From NCBI RefSeq assembly GCF_007197645.1, contig NZ_VKGK01000033.1, positions 1 through 61,934 on the forward strand: 61,934 nucleotides of DNA. The letters run 5' to 3'. Made by a program: the position numbers and the translations under genes. The DNA is from Shewanella hanedai (GTDB taxonomy: Bacteria; Pseudomonadota; Gammaproteobacteria; Enterobacterales; Shewanellaceae). The notes below the pieces were generated by a model, which was not told the DNA's origin, searched no databases, and saw only the letters and a list, made by a program, of their open reading frames with translations. Each line of letters opens with the position of its first letter. Positions within the stretch are counted from its first letter, which is position 1. Shown here piece by piece: positions 16,723 through 25,322 of the stretch.

Positions 16723-17634
16723 TTATAAAGAACCTGATTTAAGGTGTTTAGCCTGAGGAAATTGAGCTTTTAACTGTGCAATTTTATCCGTATCTGCATA
16801 AACAAGACTACGCTTACCCGCGTTAAGCAACTGAGTTAATTCATCCATCGACAATAACGGCGCTCGAGTTGCGTCTCGCCTTACCAATTCATTGAGAGTG
16901 AGCGGCAACACTTCATTAGCAAAAATATGATCCAGCTTCTGCATTAAAGGCATGGCTGCTATCGGCAACATAGCTATTGATGTTTTATCGTCAATCAATA
17001 AAATCTCACCTACGCTAACGAGATTTTGAAACGACTCCTCATAATATTGTTCTGTTCTGTCATCAAAATGATCACCGTTAGCGCGAAAAAAATGCTCCCA
17101 GAACAATTTGCGTTCCTTAAACGCGGGCAATCTATCTTGTACTTCTTTACGCCGCGCTGCGACAAAATCAAATAAGTCAGTGAGCGAATGAGGTAACCAA
17201 GACTCTAAACGAGAGCGTAACTCACGAGCAAAAACCGGAGCAGCTCCTGCTGTGCTTATCGCTATCTGTAATCGACCTCTATCGACAATCGATGGGGTAA
17301 TGAAACGGCAAAGATCTGGGCGATCAACCACATTAACCCAAATCCCCCGCTCTGTTGCCAAATGCGCTAAACGCGTATTCAGCTCATTATCAGCAGTGGC
17401 TAGGTAGATAAGATCGACATCGGCTATATCCTCATCGGCGACTGTACGCAGGGCAAGAGATATACGATTTTTATCCGCATAAGCTTGTACCTCAGATGAA
17501 ACATCAAGCGCAACAACACTGATACACGCCTCAGTCCTGGCTAAAAGGTCTAACTTTCGACTCGCAACCTCACCAGCACCAATCAGCAAGACTTTTAGCT
17601 TTGCGGTATCAACAAATAAAGGAAAATACTGCAT
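16723..17634 (-). CDS. Precorrin-2 dehydrogenase / sirohydrochlorin ferrochelatase
   Basis: This enzyme corresponds to the N-terminal half of CysG, or yeast Met8. It oxidises precorrin-2 with NAD and inserts iron to make siroheme for sulfite and nitrite reductases. The Rossmann motif GAGEVASRKLDLL is at residue 19, with LIYLATADNELN and VNVVDRPDLCRFITPSIVDRG following, and the family's ISTAGAAPVFARELR region. The CysG methyltransferase domain is absent; instead about 90 residues of uncharacterised sequence follow the helical domain (303 residues in total). It lies 20 bp downstream of a rhodanese gene, a sulphur-metabolism pairing. Confidence 0.9.
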   Translation of the reverse strand: MQYFPLFVDTAKLKVLLIGAGEVASRKLDLLARTEACISVVALDVSSEVQAYADKNRISLALRTVADEDIADVDLIYLATADNELNTRLAHLATERGIWVNVVDRPDLCRFITPSIVDRGRLQIAISTAGAAPVFARELRSRLESWLPHSLTDLFDFVAARRKEVQDRLPAFKERKLFWEHFFRANGDHFDDRTEQYYEESFQNLVSVGEILLIDDKTSIAMLPIAAMPLMQKLDHIFANEVLPLTLNELVRRDATRAPLLSMDELTQLLNAGKRSLVYADTDKIAQLKAQFPQAKHLKSGSL

Positions 17635-17654
17635 TCATGCAACTCCTATTATTG

Positions 17655-18017
17655 TCATTTGGGCTTCATTAACGGCAGCTGATGTTGAACCCATGCTTTA
17701 TAACCACCCGTTAATGATCCCACGTGAGTGTAACCCATTATCTGTAAGTTCATTGCAGCTAACGCTGAGCGGTAACCGCCACCACAATAGAGCAAAATTG
17801 GGGTTGTTTTATCAGGAATTTGAGTCTCAATATCACGCTCAATAATCCCTCGGCCCAAGTGACTCGCATTGGGAAGGTGATCTTTTAACCATTCATGATC
17901 TTCTCTAACATCGATAAGTTGCCAGCTAGTATCACTTTGATACTCTTCAACCGACACTTCTGTGATTTGAGGCAATATGCTCTCTACCAGAGCTAAAAAT
18001 GCAGCATTGTGTTGCAC
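17655..18017 (-). CDS. Cytoplasmic rhodanese-domain protein
   Basis: A single rhodanese domain of 120 residues that would carry sulphane sulphur as a cysteine persulfide. The active-site loop is YCGGGYRS with Cys78; the family pattern LIDVREDHEWLKDHLPNASHLGRG precedes it. I choose the GTG at 18017 (MQHNAAFLALVESILPQI) because GGAG lies 8 nt upstream and it avoids overlapping the upstream gene. A longer frame reaching 18074 lacks these. No signal peptide is seen. It is probably co-transcribed with the siroheme gene. Confidence 0.85.
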   Translation of the reverse strand: MQHNAAFLALVESILPQITEVSVEEYQSDTSWQLIDVREDHEWLKDHLPNASHLGRGIIERDIETQIPDKTTPILLYCGGGYRSALAAMNLQIMGYTHVGSLTGGYKAWVQHQLPLMKPK

Positions 18018-18055
18018 GACAAACACTCCAAAATAACGGACTACAGGAATTACGA

Positions 18056-18373
18056 CTAATTGTGTTGAACACACCTTTCAGCACTGCATTGCCAGCAAAG
18101 CTCAAAGCTATCTTCATTTATTTCATGGCATTGAACACACTGCCATTGAGGACTTTCGGTATTCAGTGATTCGAGTTGAGCTTTGGCTTTTTCATACTCT
18201 GACTCGCACACCCAAAGTTCAACATTTTGTAGATCTACAGGTAACTCTCCAATCCCACCAAGTAAAGCTTCACCTTTTAGTTGAACCTCTATTCCGCAGG
18301 CCTCCAGCAACCCTTTCCAGGTATGAGCTTGAAGTAGATTCCCACCCGCGACCAATCGATTACGCTTTTCCAT
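18056..18373 (-). CDS. DUF2007-type protein with zinc-ribbon tail
   Basis: A 105-residue protein. The N-terminal 70 residues resemble the DUF2007 putative signal-transducing domain (LLQAHTWKGLLEACGIEVQLKGEAL, then VELWVCESEYEKAKAQL). The C-terminus has two CxxC pairs (WQCVQCHEINEDSFELCWQCSAE) in the RanBP2-type zinc-ribbon pattern. The function is unknown; related proteins are common next to housekeeping genes in Shewanella and Vibrio. It is upstream of the rhodanese gene by 38 bp on the same strand, so probably the first gene of that operon. Confidence 0.75.
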   Translation of the reverse strand: MEKRNRLVAGGNLLQAHTWKGLLEACGIEVQLKGEALLGGIGELPVDLQNVELWVCESEYEKAKAQLESLNTESPQWQCVQCHEINEDSFELCWQCSAERCVQHN

Positions 18374-18664
18374 TTGTTATCCCCCAACATCTTCTTGCTC
18401 TTCTGGCAAATTTATAGGTTTCATCTCACAACGAGAATGATTGTTTAACATCCTACTGCCAAATAGGGAAGACTGTCGAGGGCTATTACTCTGCTTATTT
18501 TTAACTCTGCAACTGATATCGGTTTTATAACAATCGACGTAGCCCAGAGCTAATCGCATTGCGCACCATACTCTGCGAAACATGATTATATGTGAAAAAT
18601 TACGTTTAAAAAAAGCGGTAAGTTGCAACTGTAAAAAAAGATTCGATACCCTATTGTCTGCCAA

Positions 18665-19028
18665 TCAGTCCAAACTAGCACATTGTTAGAACATCCATAG
18701 CCAGTTTACTAAGCTATTATTGTTCCTGATTAACCTCGTCTGGATTTGATCCCGAGGGAAATAAAGTTGAATTATGGCAACCCAACTTATCCACTTAATA
18801 TACAGAAGAACATGGCTAAAAATGCCGACACAATAATATGAATATTATTTTTTAATAATATAATCAATTAATTACTTTTTTACACCACTCGCTATACAAG
18901 GTCATTTACCCTACCCCATACTGTCGTTATACTGATGGACAGTATCCAATAAGCACACTCAGATCGCCTTACTTACCCTAGAATAAGTAATAGCAGGCTT
19001 GAAACGAACCTTAAGGTAATCAAATAAA
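18665..19028. other. Intergenic region before the periplasmic rhodanese
   Basis: An AT-rich stretch of about 360 bp with no gene. Its main structure is the inverted repeat ATACTGTC/GACAGTAT at 18918-18945 with a 12-bp spacer, about 85 bp upstream of the rhodanese ATG. This could be an operator or part of its promoter. Confidence 0.5.
18918..18945. promoter_or_regulatory. Inverted repeat, possible operator
   Basis: Perfect 8-bp arms ATACTGTC and GACAGTAT around a 12-bp spacer, lying upstream of the exported rhodanese gene. No regulator is assigned. Confidence 0.45.
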
Positions 19029-19415
19029 ATGAAATTTTTCAATAAAGCATTTAAAGCGCCAAGTTACTTCATCTTTACTATTTTACTGATGCTATCGGTC
19101 AGTCAAAGCTCACTTGCTCATGATCAAAATGCACAAACAGCTTGGGATAAAATTGATTCAGGCGCATTAGTCGTTGATGTGCGTACTGCTGAAGAGTTCG
19201 CTGCTGGGCATTTGAAAAATGCCATTAACATCCCTTTTAAAAAAATCGCAACAGGTCTTGAAAAACGACACATAAGCAAAGACAAATCTATCGTCGTTTA
19301 TTGCAGAAGCGGCCGTCGTAGTGGTGTCGCTAACGAAACGTTAATTAAAGAAGGTTACAGCAACACTTACAATGGCGGCGGATATGAAAAGTTAAACGCT
19401 CATACAAACAAGTAA
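19029..19415 (+). CDS. Exported rhodanese (PspE-like)
   Basis: A 128-residue protein with an N-terminal signal peptide (basic start, hydrophobic core FIFTILLMLSVSQ, cleavage near LAH at about residue 31) and a single compact rhodanese domain: VVDVRTAEEFAAGHLKNAINIP, then the active loop YCRSGRRS with Cys92. It should act in the periplasm as a thiosulfate:acceptor sulfurtransferase like E. coli PspE. It is transcribed alone, followed by an inverted repeat. Confidence 0.88.
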   Translation: MKFFNKAFKAPSYFIFTILLMLSVSQSSLAHDQNAQTAWDKIDSGALVVDVRTAEEFAAGHLKNAINIPFKKIATGLEKRHISKDKSIVVYCRSGRRSGVANETLIKEGYSNTYNGGGYEKLNAHTNK

Positions 19416-19439
19416 TGCTTTAAACGTTAATTATAAAAT

Positions 19440-19467
19440 GTAGCCATTCATATTTTGAATTGGCTAC
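19440..19467 (+). terminator. Hairpin downstream of the exported rhodanese
   Basis: GTAGCCA ... TGGCTAC arms with additional TTCA/TGAA pairing and an internal AT-rich loop, about 25 nt after the stop codon. The U-tract is weak, so termination efficiency is uncertain. Confidence 0.55.
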
Positions 19468-19671
19468 GTTCAATTAGAATCCTCAGAAACATTGAACACA
19501 AAGCCACTCTTCTAATATCCATTTATCAATATTGTCTTCAAGGCATTTACTGCTAACAAAGAAACTCATTACACATAATAACTGCGCATTAAATGAGCGC
19601 TCACGTATTATTTTTAATATTATATTTTCTTCATGAAAATTGACTTAAAAGATATTAATTCAATCGCTTAC

Positions 19672-19705
19672 AAAAATAACGCAGACCTTCGGCTCTGTTA
19701 TTTTT
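19672..19705. terminator. Isolated UUCG-loop hairpin in a gene-free region
   Basis: AAAAATAAC-GCAGACC-TTCG-GCTCTG-TTATTTTT: a stem with a CTTCGG tetraloop, one or two mismatches, an A-run before and a T-run after. It is shaped like an intrinsic terminator in both directions, but no annotated gene ends here: the nearest upstream gene stops 260 bp away and already has its own hairpin. It may end an unannotated small transcript. Confidence 0.6.
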
Positions 19706-19992
19706 ATAGATTTCACTCTCCTCCCTCTTAACTATTTACCTAATTAATTAGCATATCAATTCAGCTGAACGCCGATATATATTGAATATTATGCGTTTTA
19801 AACTAAATATTAATTCAGTCTCCTCTGACCAGTACAAACCTATTTCATACCAAAACCCCAAATTAAACATTTCATTTACAATTGTTTCACACCTAGATAC
19901 ATTCTTTATCGAGTAACAAGGTTTTCTAGCAGAATGACTTAAAAACCATCTAATAATAATGATTAATATTAATTAACAAATAGAAGGCAATT

Positions 19993-22413
19993 ATGACAAC
20001 AAAAACAACGACTGTGGCTTTAAGCTTATCAGTATTAGCAATGGCGATATCAGCCACTGTCACTGCTGCTCCCGTCTTTACCCCCGGATTACAATCTCTA
20101 AACTCAGGCATTGAACAGGCCTCACCACTTCCAAAGCGTTACATCGTAAAGTTTAGAAATGCAAATGCGCTTGCCAGCTTTCAGTCTCAATCAAATGAGT
20201 TCAATGATGCGCTTTATGAGCCAAGATCAAACGAAGTCTTCTCGCACCACAGAGCAATGAACAGTGCCTCTGCCAAAGAGATGAAACGAATCGGTCGCAG
20301 TAATAGCTACACAGCCAAACTCAATGCTAAAGGCCTTAAAGCACTTCAACTTCGTTCAGATGTTGAATATGTTGAAGAAGATGTTCCAAGAAGATTACTT
20401 AGTGAAACGACACCTTGGGGCCAAACTTATGTTGGTGCTACAAGCTTAAGTGACTCATTAGCTGGCAACCGTACTATCTGTATTATTGATTCTGGTTACG
20501 ATCGTGATCATAGCGATCTCAGCGGTAATAACGTCACTGGTAGCAACAACTCAGGCACGGGTAACTGGTATGATCCAGGTAACAACAACGCCCACGGAAC
20601 GCACGTAGCTGGCACCATTGCAGCCATAGCGAACAATAATGGTGTTATCGGTGTCATGCCAAATCAAAATGCCAATATTCATGTGATTAAGGTATTCAAT
20701 GAAGCAGGTTGGGGATATTCATCCTCTCTTGTTTCTGCTATCGACACGTGTGTGAACAACGGCGCGAACGTTGTGACCATGAGTTTGGGTGGTGGTGCCT
20801 CTAGTACGACTGAGCGTAACGCCCTCAATGCACATGAAAGCAACGGTGTGTTACTTATTGCAGCTGCTGGTAATGATGGTGATAGCACACACAGCTATCC
20901 GGCATCATACGATGCTGTTATGTCTGTCGCTGCAGTCGATAGCAATAAAGACCATGCTGCTTTTTCACAATATACCGATCAAGTTGAGATCTCAGGCCCA
21001 GGTGAGGCAATTCTTTCTACCGTATCCGTTGGTGAAGGCCGACTTGCTGATATCACTGTTGGCGGTCAATCCTATTTTTCACAAGGCGTCGTGCCTCATA
21101 ATCGCTACGTGAAATCAGGAACAAGTCACGTAGGCACTCCGGTTTTCGGCAGCGTTACAGCAGAATTAGCCGAGTGTACGGTATCAGGCACAAGCTTTAA
21201 TTGTGGCAACATGAGCAATAAGGTTTGTCTTATTGAACGAATCGGAAATCAAGGCGCGACTTATCCAGACATTGATGCGGTTAAAGCCTGTAACAGCGCA
21301 GGTGCTAGCGGCGTTATCGTTTACAGTAATACCGCGCTACCAGGTCTACAAAATCCATTCTTAGTTGATACTAACAATGATGCACCTTTAGTGTCAGTTT
21401 CTGTTAGTCGTGCGACAGGTCAAGCACTTCAAGGGCAAGTAGGCTCAACGGTTACTCTTGCCAACACTAATAATGAAGATTATGCCTACTACAACGGTAC
21501 GTCCATGGCTACGCCCCATGTTTCAGGTGTTGCCACGTTAGTCTGGAGTCATCATACCGACTGTAGCGCAGCACAAATTCGCTCTGCACTTCATGCCACA
21601 GCAGAAGATCTCGGTGCTGCAGGTCGTGACGATAAAACAGGTCATGGTCTTATCGATGCGTTAGCTGCAAACGCTTATTTAGCTCAGTCATGTGATGGGC
21701 CAACCGATCCAGGAACTGGGCCTGGTGACAATGTGCTGGTTAACGCTACACCTAAAGCAAGCCTTGCGGGTGCGAAAAATGAAGAGCTTCACTTCTCAAT
21801 CGATGTCCCAGCTGATGCTTCAGACTTAAGCTTTACGATGAGTGGTGGCAGCGGTGATGCGGATCTATATGTACAATATGGCGCAGCACCAACGACAGGC
21901 AGCTACGATTGTCGTCCATGGAAAGGCGGAAACAGCGAGTCTTGCCCTATCACGAACGTCCAAACAGGCACTTACTACGTCATGGTTCAAGGTTACAGCG
22001 CATTTAGCGGCGTAAGCTTAGTGGCTAATTACACTGAGTCTACCGGTGGTGGAAACCCTGGTGGCGGCGCGGCAACTTACACCAATAACACTGGCTATTC
22101 GATCCCTGATAATGCATCTGCTGGTGTTAGTAGCGCAATCTCGGCAACGCGAACTGGTGACTCAGGTACGGTGTCGGTAAGTGTTGATATTTCACATACC
22201 TATATTGGCGATCTACAAGTTGAGCTACGCAGCCCAACAGGCCAAGTTGCCATACTTCATGACAACACAGGTGGAAGTGCTAACGACATCAACAAAACTT
22301 ACAGTGTTGACATGACTGGCGTAGAGTCAGCAGGTCAATGGACACTGAAAGCGGTTGATAGTGCTAGACGTGATACCGGAACAATAAACTCATGGACACT
22401 CAGCTTTCAGTAA
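19993..22413 (+). CDS. Secreted subtilisin-like serine protease with PA, PPC and P domains
   Basis: An 806-residue secreted peptidase S8. A signal peptide ends near residue 25 (ATVTAA). An inhibitor I9 propeptide spans about 48-133 (RYIVKFRN ... VEYVEEDVP). The catalytic domain has Asp166 (IIDSGYD), His201 (HGTHVAG) and Ser504 (GTSMATPHVSG). Between His and Ser lies an insertion with a PA domain (about 380-480) carrying several cysteines. After a Gly/Pro linker come a PPC domain (about 580-665, SGGSGDADLYVQYG) and a proprotein-convertase P domain (about 690-806, HTYIGDLQVELRSPTG). This layout matches cold-adapted marine extracellular proteases. It is transcribed alone, and a terminator follows. 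Confidence 0.95.
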   Translation: MTTKTTTVALSLSVLAMAISATVTAAPVFTPGLQSLNSGIEQASPLPKRYIVKFRNANALASFQSQSNEFNDALYEPRSNEVFSHHRAMNSASAKEMKRIGRSNSYTAKLNAKGLKALQLRSDVEYVEEDVPRRLLSETTPWGQTYVGATSLSDSLAGNRTICIIDSGYDRDHSDLSGNNVTGSNNSGTGNWYDPGNNNAHGTHVAGTIAAIANNNGVIGVMPNQNANIHVIKVFNEAGWGYSSSLVSAIDTCVNNGANVVTMSLGGGASSTTERNALNAHESNGVLLIAAAGNDGDSTHSYPASYDAVMSVAAVDSNKDHAAFSQYTDQVEISGPGEAILSTVSVGEGRLADITVGGQSYFSQGVVPHNRYVKSGTSHVGTPVFGSVTAELAECTVSGTSFNCGNMSNKVCLIERIGNQGATYPDIDAVKACNSAGASGVIVYSNTALPGLQNPFLVDTNNDAPLVSVSVSRATGQALQGQVGSTVTLANTNNEDYAYYNGTSMATPHVSGVATLVWSHHTDCSAAQIRSALHATAEDLGAAGRDDKTGHGLIDALAANAYLAQSCDGPTDPGTGPGDNVLVNATPKASLAGAKNEELHFSIDVPADASDLSFTMSGGSGDADLYVQYGAAPTTGSYDCRPWKGGNSESCPITNVQTGTYYVMVQGYSAFSGVSLVANYTESTGGGNPGGGAATYTNNTGYSIPDNASAGVSSAISATRTGDSGTVSVSVDISHTYIGDLQVELRSPTGQVAILHDNTGGSANDINKTYSVDMTGVESAGQWTLKAVDSARRDTGTINSWTLSFQ

Positions 22414-22457
22414 TAAAAGCTGATATCAAACTCACTCAGTATCACAACTGATAGATA

Positions 22458-22484
22458 AAAGGGGGCGTTTAACGCCCTCTTTTT
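22458..22484 (+). terminator. Terminator of the subtilisin gene
   Basis: An A-run, stem GGGGGCG/CGCCCTC around TTTAA, then TTTTT, about 45 nt after the stop codon. Confidence 0.85.
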
Positions 22485-22553
22485 ATTGCTGCCTTTATCC
22501 CCAACTCGATTTACTGGTATAATTGATCTAATTTCAACTGATTCAGTAAACTC

Positions 22554-22910
22554 ATGACACAAGCAAATAATCCACTCCACGGTATCAAGCTAGAAGCCCT
22601 ACTTACAGATCTGGTCGAACATTACGGGTGGGAAGAACTCGGAGATAGAATCGATGTTCGCTGCTTTAAGAATGACCCAAGCATTAAGTCCAGCTTACGT
22701 TTTTTGCGTAAGACTCTCTGGGCCAGAGAAAAAGTTGAATATCTTTACCTTAAGATGAATAAATTACCTCTTCCTGCACACAAGCCGAGAGATGATGGCT
22801 ATCAAGCAACCGATAAAACCCGTCGTGCTGCAAATGACAAAGCGGCAGCGAAACAAAGCAAAGACTCGAACGATGACGTACAGGTGAACTCCAATATCTG
22901 GGGCAACTAA
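22554..22910 (+). CDS. VF530-family DNA-binding protein
   Basis: A 118-residue protein. The first 75 residues match the VF530 (DUF2132) family: NPLHGIKLEALLTDLVEHYGWEELG, FKNDPSIKSSLRFLRKTLWAREKVEYLYL. It was named after a Vibrio fischeri protein of solved structure and is annotated as DNA-binding. The C-terminal 40 residues are charged and low-complexity (KTRRAANDKAAAKQSKDSND). Physiological function is unknown. It is a single-gene unit ended by a strong terminator. Confidence 0.85.
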   Translation: MTQANNPLHGIKLEALLTDLVEHYGWEELGDRIDVRCFKNDPSIKSSLRFLRKTLWAREKVEYLYLKMNKLPLPAHKPRDDGYQATDKTRRAANDKAAAKQSKDSNDDVQVNSNIWGN

Positions 22911-22950
22911 CCTGAACAAGGGCGACTGAAATTGGCTTAATATAGACAAT

Positions 22951-22985
22951 AAAAAGGCTGCAAGCTTATCGCTTGCAGCCTTTTT
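22951..22985. terminator. Strong bidirectional terminator
   Basis: AAAAAGGCTGCAAGC/GCTTGCAGCCTTTTT with a TTATC loop, a perfect 15-bp inverted repeat. It lies between the convergent VF530 gene and the malate-synthase-like gene and serves both. Confidence 0.95.
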
Positions 22986-23009
22986 AGTTAACGAATACTG
23001 TAATAGTGG

Positions 23010-23522
23010 TTACTTTAACAAATAGTCATTGCCATCTTTAGCGGTAAACACTTGATCTTGTACTGACGTCGAAATCATATTTTGCTCATCGATATTGAGC
23101 AAGCTAATCCAGTACTTATGCCCTTCAATTTGGATATCATCAATATCAGCCAAATCTTGCGCACCTTCAGTACCACAACGGTCAAATGTTAGCGCCACAT
23201 GTGTGCCCTTGTCTTTTAGTAGAATTGCTGAAGGCTCACTTTTGTGACCATTAAGTGCAACAAACTGACGAGGATCACGTAGACCACTGTGAGTGCCATC
23301 TTTAAAAAACATTAATAGATTCTGGTAATAAACAACATAGCTGCTGACATCATTGTGAGATCCAGTTGCTAATGGAAACGTTTTATCAAGAAACCCTTTA
23401 GCATTGCCCATAGTGTCTTCACTCTTAGATGCTGTATAAGCATCCATAGACACGACATCAGCACTGATAAGGTCATTCATCTGTTGTTCGTTTTGAGTGC
23501 TTCTCATTGTTGATGTGTTCAT
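23010..23522 (-). CDS. Orphan malate synthase G-like domain protein
   Basis: A 170-residue protein whose residues about 43-145 align by eye with the small beta-rich domain of malate synthase G (GlcB): FLDKTFPLATGSHNDVSSY, LLMFFKDGTHSGLRDPRQFVALNGH, SEPSAILLKDKGTHVALTFDRCGTEG. The catalytic TIM barrel and C-terminal domain of malate synthase are absent, so it cannot be an enzyme on its own. It may be a regulator, a decoy, or bind acetyl-CoA or glyoxylate. It is divergent from a DUF3612 regulator of a family often found beside glyoxylate-shunt genes. AGGA precedes the ATG. It reads as an intact gene, not a fragment. Confidence 0.75.
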   Translation of the reverse strand: MNTSTMRSTQNEQQMNDLISADVVSMDAYTASKSEDTMGNAKGFLDKTFPLATGSHNDVSSYVVYYQNLLMFFKDGTHSGLRDPRQFVALNGHKSEPSAILLKDKGTHVALTFDRCGTEGAQDLADIDDIQIEGHKYWISLLNIDEQNMISTSVQDQVFTAKDGNDYLLK

Positions 23523-23660
23523 AGCCTTATCCTCTCGCTCAATCTTGGGTTTGATTTTTCGTTTATTACCGCATCACCGAGTTAGTTCTAATTGCAAAAA
23601 ACTGTTTTATTAACTTTCCCGATTGCTTGATTTGTAGTCTAGCTAATTTTTCATTACAAT

Positions 23661-23687
23661 TTCACAATTAAAATTTTACATTGTGAA
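23661..23687. promoter_or_regulatory. Nested palindrome in the divergent promoter
   Basis: Arms TTCACAAT (23661-23668) and ATTGTGAA (23680-23687) enclose TAAAATTTTA, itself a palindrome. The right arm ends 9 nt before the ATG of the DUF3612 regulator, which has no visible Shine-Dalgarno sequence. A protein bound here would block that start, so this is a good candidate autoregulatory operator shared with the divergent malate-synthase-like gene. Confidence 0.6.
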
Positions 23688-23696
23688 TTTTACAAA

Positions 23697-25238
23697 ATGA
23701 GCAAATCTCAGAGCCTACTGCGCAAGTCACATTTTCTTGGTACCAAAATACGTAATCTAAGAAAACGTAACCATCTCACCATGGAAGATCTCTCTGCCAG
23801 ATGCATGAGAGTCGATCCGGAATCCGCTCCTTCTATCTCTTATCTTTCGATGATAGAGCGAGGTAAGCGGGTACCGAGTGCCAATATGATGGCCGTTATC
23901 GCCACAGTTTTTCAAAAGGAGGTCGATTGGTTTTTAGATGACGTGCCAGAAGTGCAATCGATCACCCCTGAAAAGGGCCGTCGAGGCGGAATTAGCGGCA
24001 TGGCATTAGAGCCCAGCTTTCTATTTTCCAAAGACATACTGCAAATAGCTATTCCTGAAATGTTGTCACAAACAGGGATCACAGGCAGACAGTTCGCTCA
24101 CCTACTTATTCGCGCTCATCAGGAGCATCACCAAAATCATTTCCCCGATCTTGAGCGAGCAGCTGAAGAGATAGGCATGAAGCGAATGCCTTTGGCTGTA
24201 GAAGATATTATGGATATCGCCAAAGGCATGGGCTTGACGATCAAGTGGGTCGACCAGGCGCCACAGGATGTGATGGATGAGATGGGAGTCACTTCAACAC
24301 AAGTGATCACCTCTTTCTTTGAGCCGCCCTCAACCATTTATGTCAATAAGCGCCTTAAAAACGTGCCCGTTAGGCTTAAATACGACCTTGCAGTGCATAT
24401 AGGGCACTGTGCGTTGCACAATAAAGATGGCTTAAAGTCAGTATTAACCACAGGTCGAAGCCAAACCAGTATATCTGAAGAGCTTGGTACACCAGCCTCT
24501 TCAACAGTCAACGCCCAAGATATTTTACATGCATGGCGCGACTTCGAATCCAGTTTTTTTGCAGGCGCACTCCTCTGCCCCAAGGTGCCATTCAGACAAT
24601 TACTCGACCGTCATGGTTATGAGATTGACGTTCATCAAAAACTGGGGATCTCCGCCTCTGTCGCCATGCGCCGAATGACCGTTGTGTCACCCTACCCTCA
24701 CTGGCACTATTTCGATGCCTACGCGCCAGGAAAACTGAAAGCAGTGTACCGCGGCAATGGGATCCCACTCCCCTGGGGAAATATGAGGCAAGTGCAAGAT
24801 CCCTGTCAGCACTGGGCTGTATTTAGAATGATAAATGAGCCAACCCAAGGCACCTCGGCGCAGATATCCATCCTCAATGTGGCTGATGAACCTAGAATAT
24901 ACTGCTGTGAATCGATAAAGGTGGAAGATTTAGCAGGAAATAATCATGTACTTTGCGCTGGTATCGATCTCAACCCAGCTATTGATGCCCAAGGCGGAGA
25001 CGCGCAGTCCATTGCCTCAGAGCTTAAGCAAGCATGTGTCGGTAAAGACGGCTCTGTTCAAATCCCAAGATCAATCAAGAAAAGTCTAATGAGTGTCGCC
25101 AAGATTTTGAACATTAATTGGATAGAACGCGGGATTGAGAACGAAGCCAGATTGATCTGTTCAAGAGGCGCAGCCTGCCCACGTCAGCCAAGTTGCTACG
25201 CATCAGGAAAAGCAGAATGTGAAACCATGGTTGAATAA
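23697..25238 (+). CDS. XRE-family regulator with DUF3612 (short-chain fatty acyl type)
   Basis: A 513-residue regulator. Residues about 12-75 form a Cro/C1-type helix-turn-helix (GTKIRNLRKRNHLTMEDLSARC, SYLSMIERGKRVPS). The remainder is the DUF3612 domain, related to ScfR/RamB/PrpC-type regulators that sense acyl-CoA or short-chain fatty acid state and control acetate and glyoxylate metabolism. A cysteine cluster (CSRGAACPRQPSCYASGKAEC) closes the protein, as in RamB relatives. It is divergent from the malate synthase G-like gene across a 174-bp region with a nested palindrome. The regulated pathway is inferred from family and neighbour. Confidence 0.85.
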   Translation: MSKSQSLLRKSHFLGTKIRNLRKRNHLTMEDLSARCMRVDPESAPSISYLSMIERGKRVPSANMMAVIATVFQKEVDWFLDDVPEVQSITPEKGRRGGISGMALEPSFLFSKDILQIAIPEMLSQTGITGRQFAHLLIRAHQEHHQNHFPDLERAAEEIGMKRMPLAVEDIMDIAKGMGLTIKWVDQAPQDVMDEMGVTSTQVITSFFEPPSTIYVNKRLKNVPVRLKYDLAVHIGHCALHNKDGLKSVLTTGRSQTSISEELGTPASSTVNAQDILHAWRDFESSFFAGALLCPKVPFRQLLDRHGYEIDVHQKLGISASVAMRRMTVVSPYPHWHYFDAYAPGKLKAVYRGNGIPLPWGNMRQVQDPCQHWAVFRMINEPTQGTSAQISILNVADEPRIYCCESIKVEDLAGNNHVLCAGIDLNPAIDAQGGDAQSIASELKQACVGKDGSVQIPRSIKKSLMSVAKILNINWIERGIENEARLICSRGAACPRQPSCYASGKAECETMVE

Positions 25239-25265
25239 TCGTCTAGATCATATTTAGAGATAATG

Positions 25266-25318
25266 CCCACCACAAGTCTGACGCAATCAATATGTTGCTC
25301 GATGGTGGGTTGTTTTTT
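25266..25318 (+). terminator. Terminator of the DUF3612 regulator
   Basis: CCCACCA (25266-25272) pairs with TGGTGGG (25303-25309) around a 30-nt internal region, followed by TTGTTTTTT. It is a large-loop intrinsic terminator between convergent genes. Confidence 0.65.
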
Positions 25319-25322
25319 CAAA

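Noticed and set aside
18377..18664. A 95-codon minus-strand frame upstream of the DUF2007 gene
   Set aside because: It starts at TTG without a ribosome binding site, its composition is irregular, and no domain is visible. It is probably the upstream region of the next gene.
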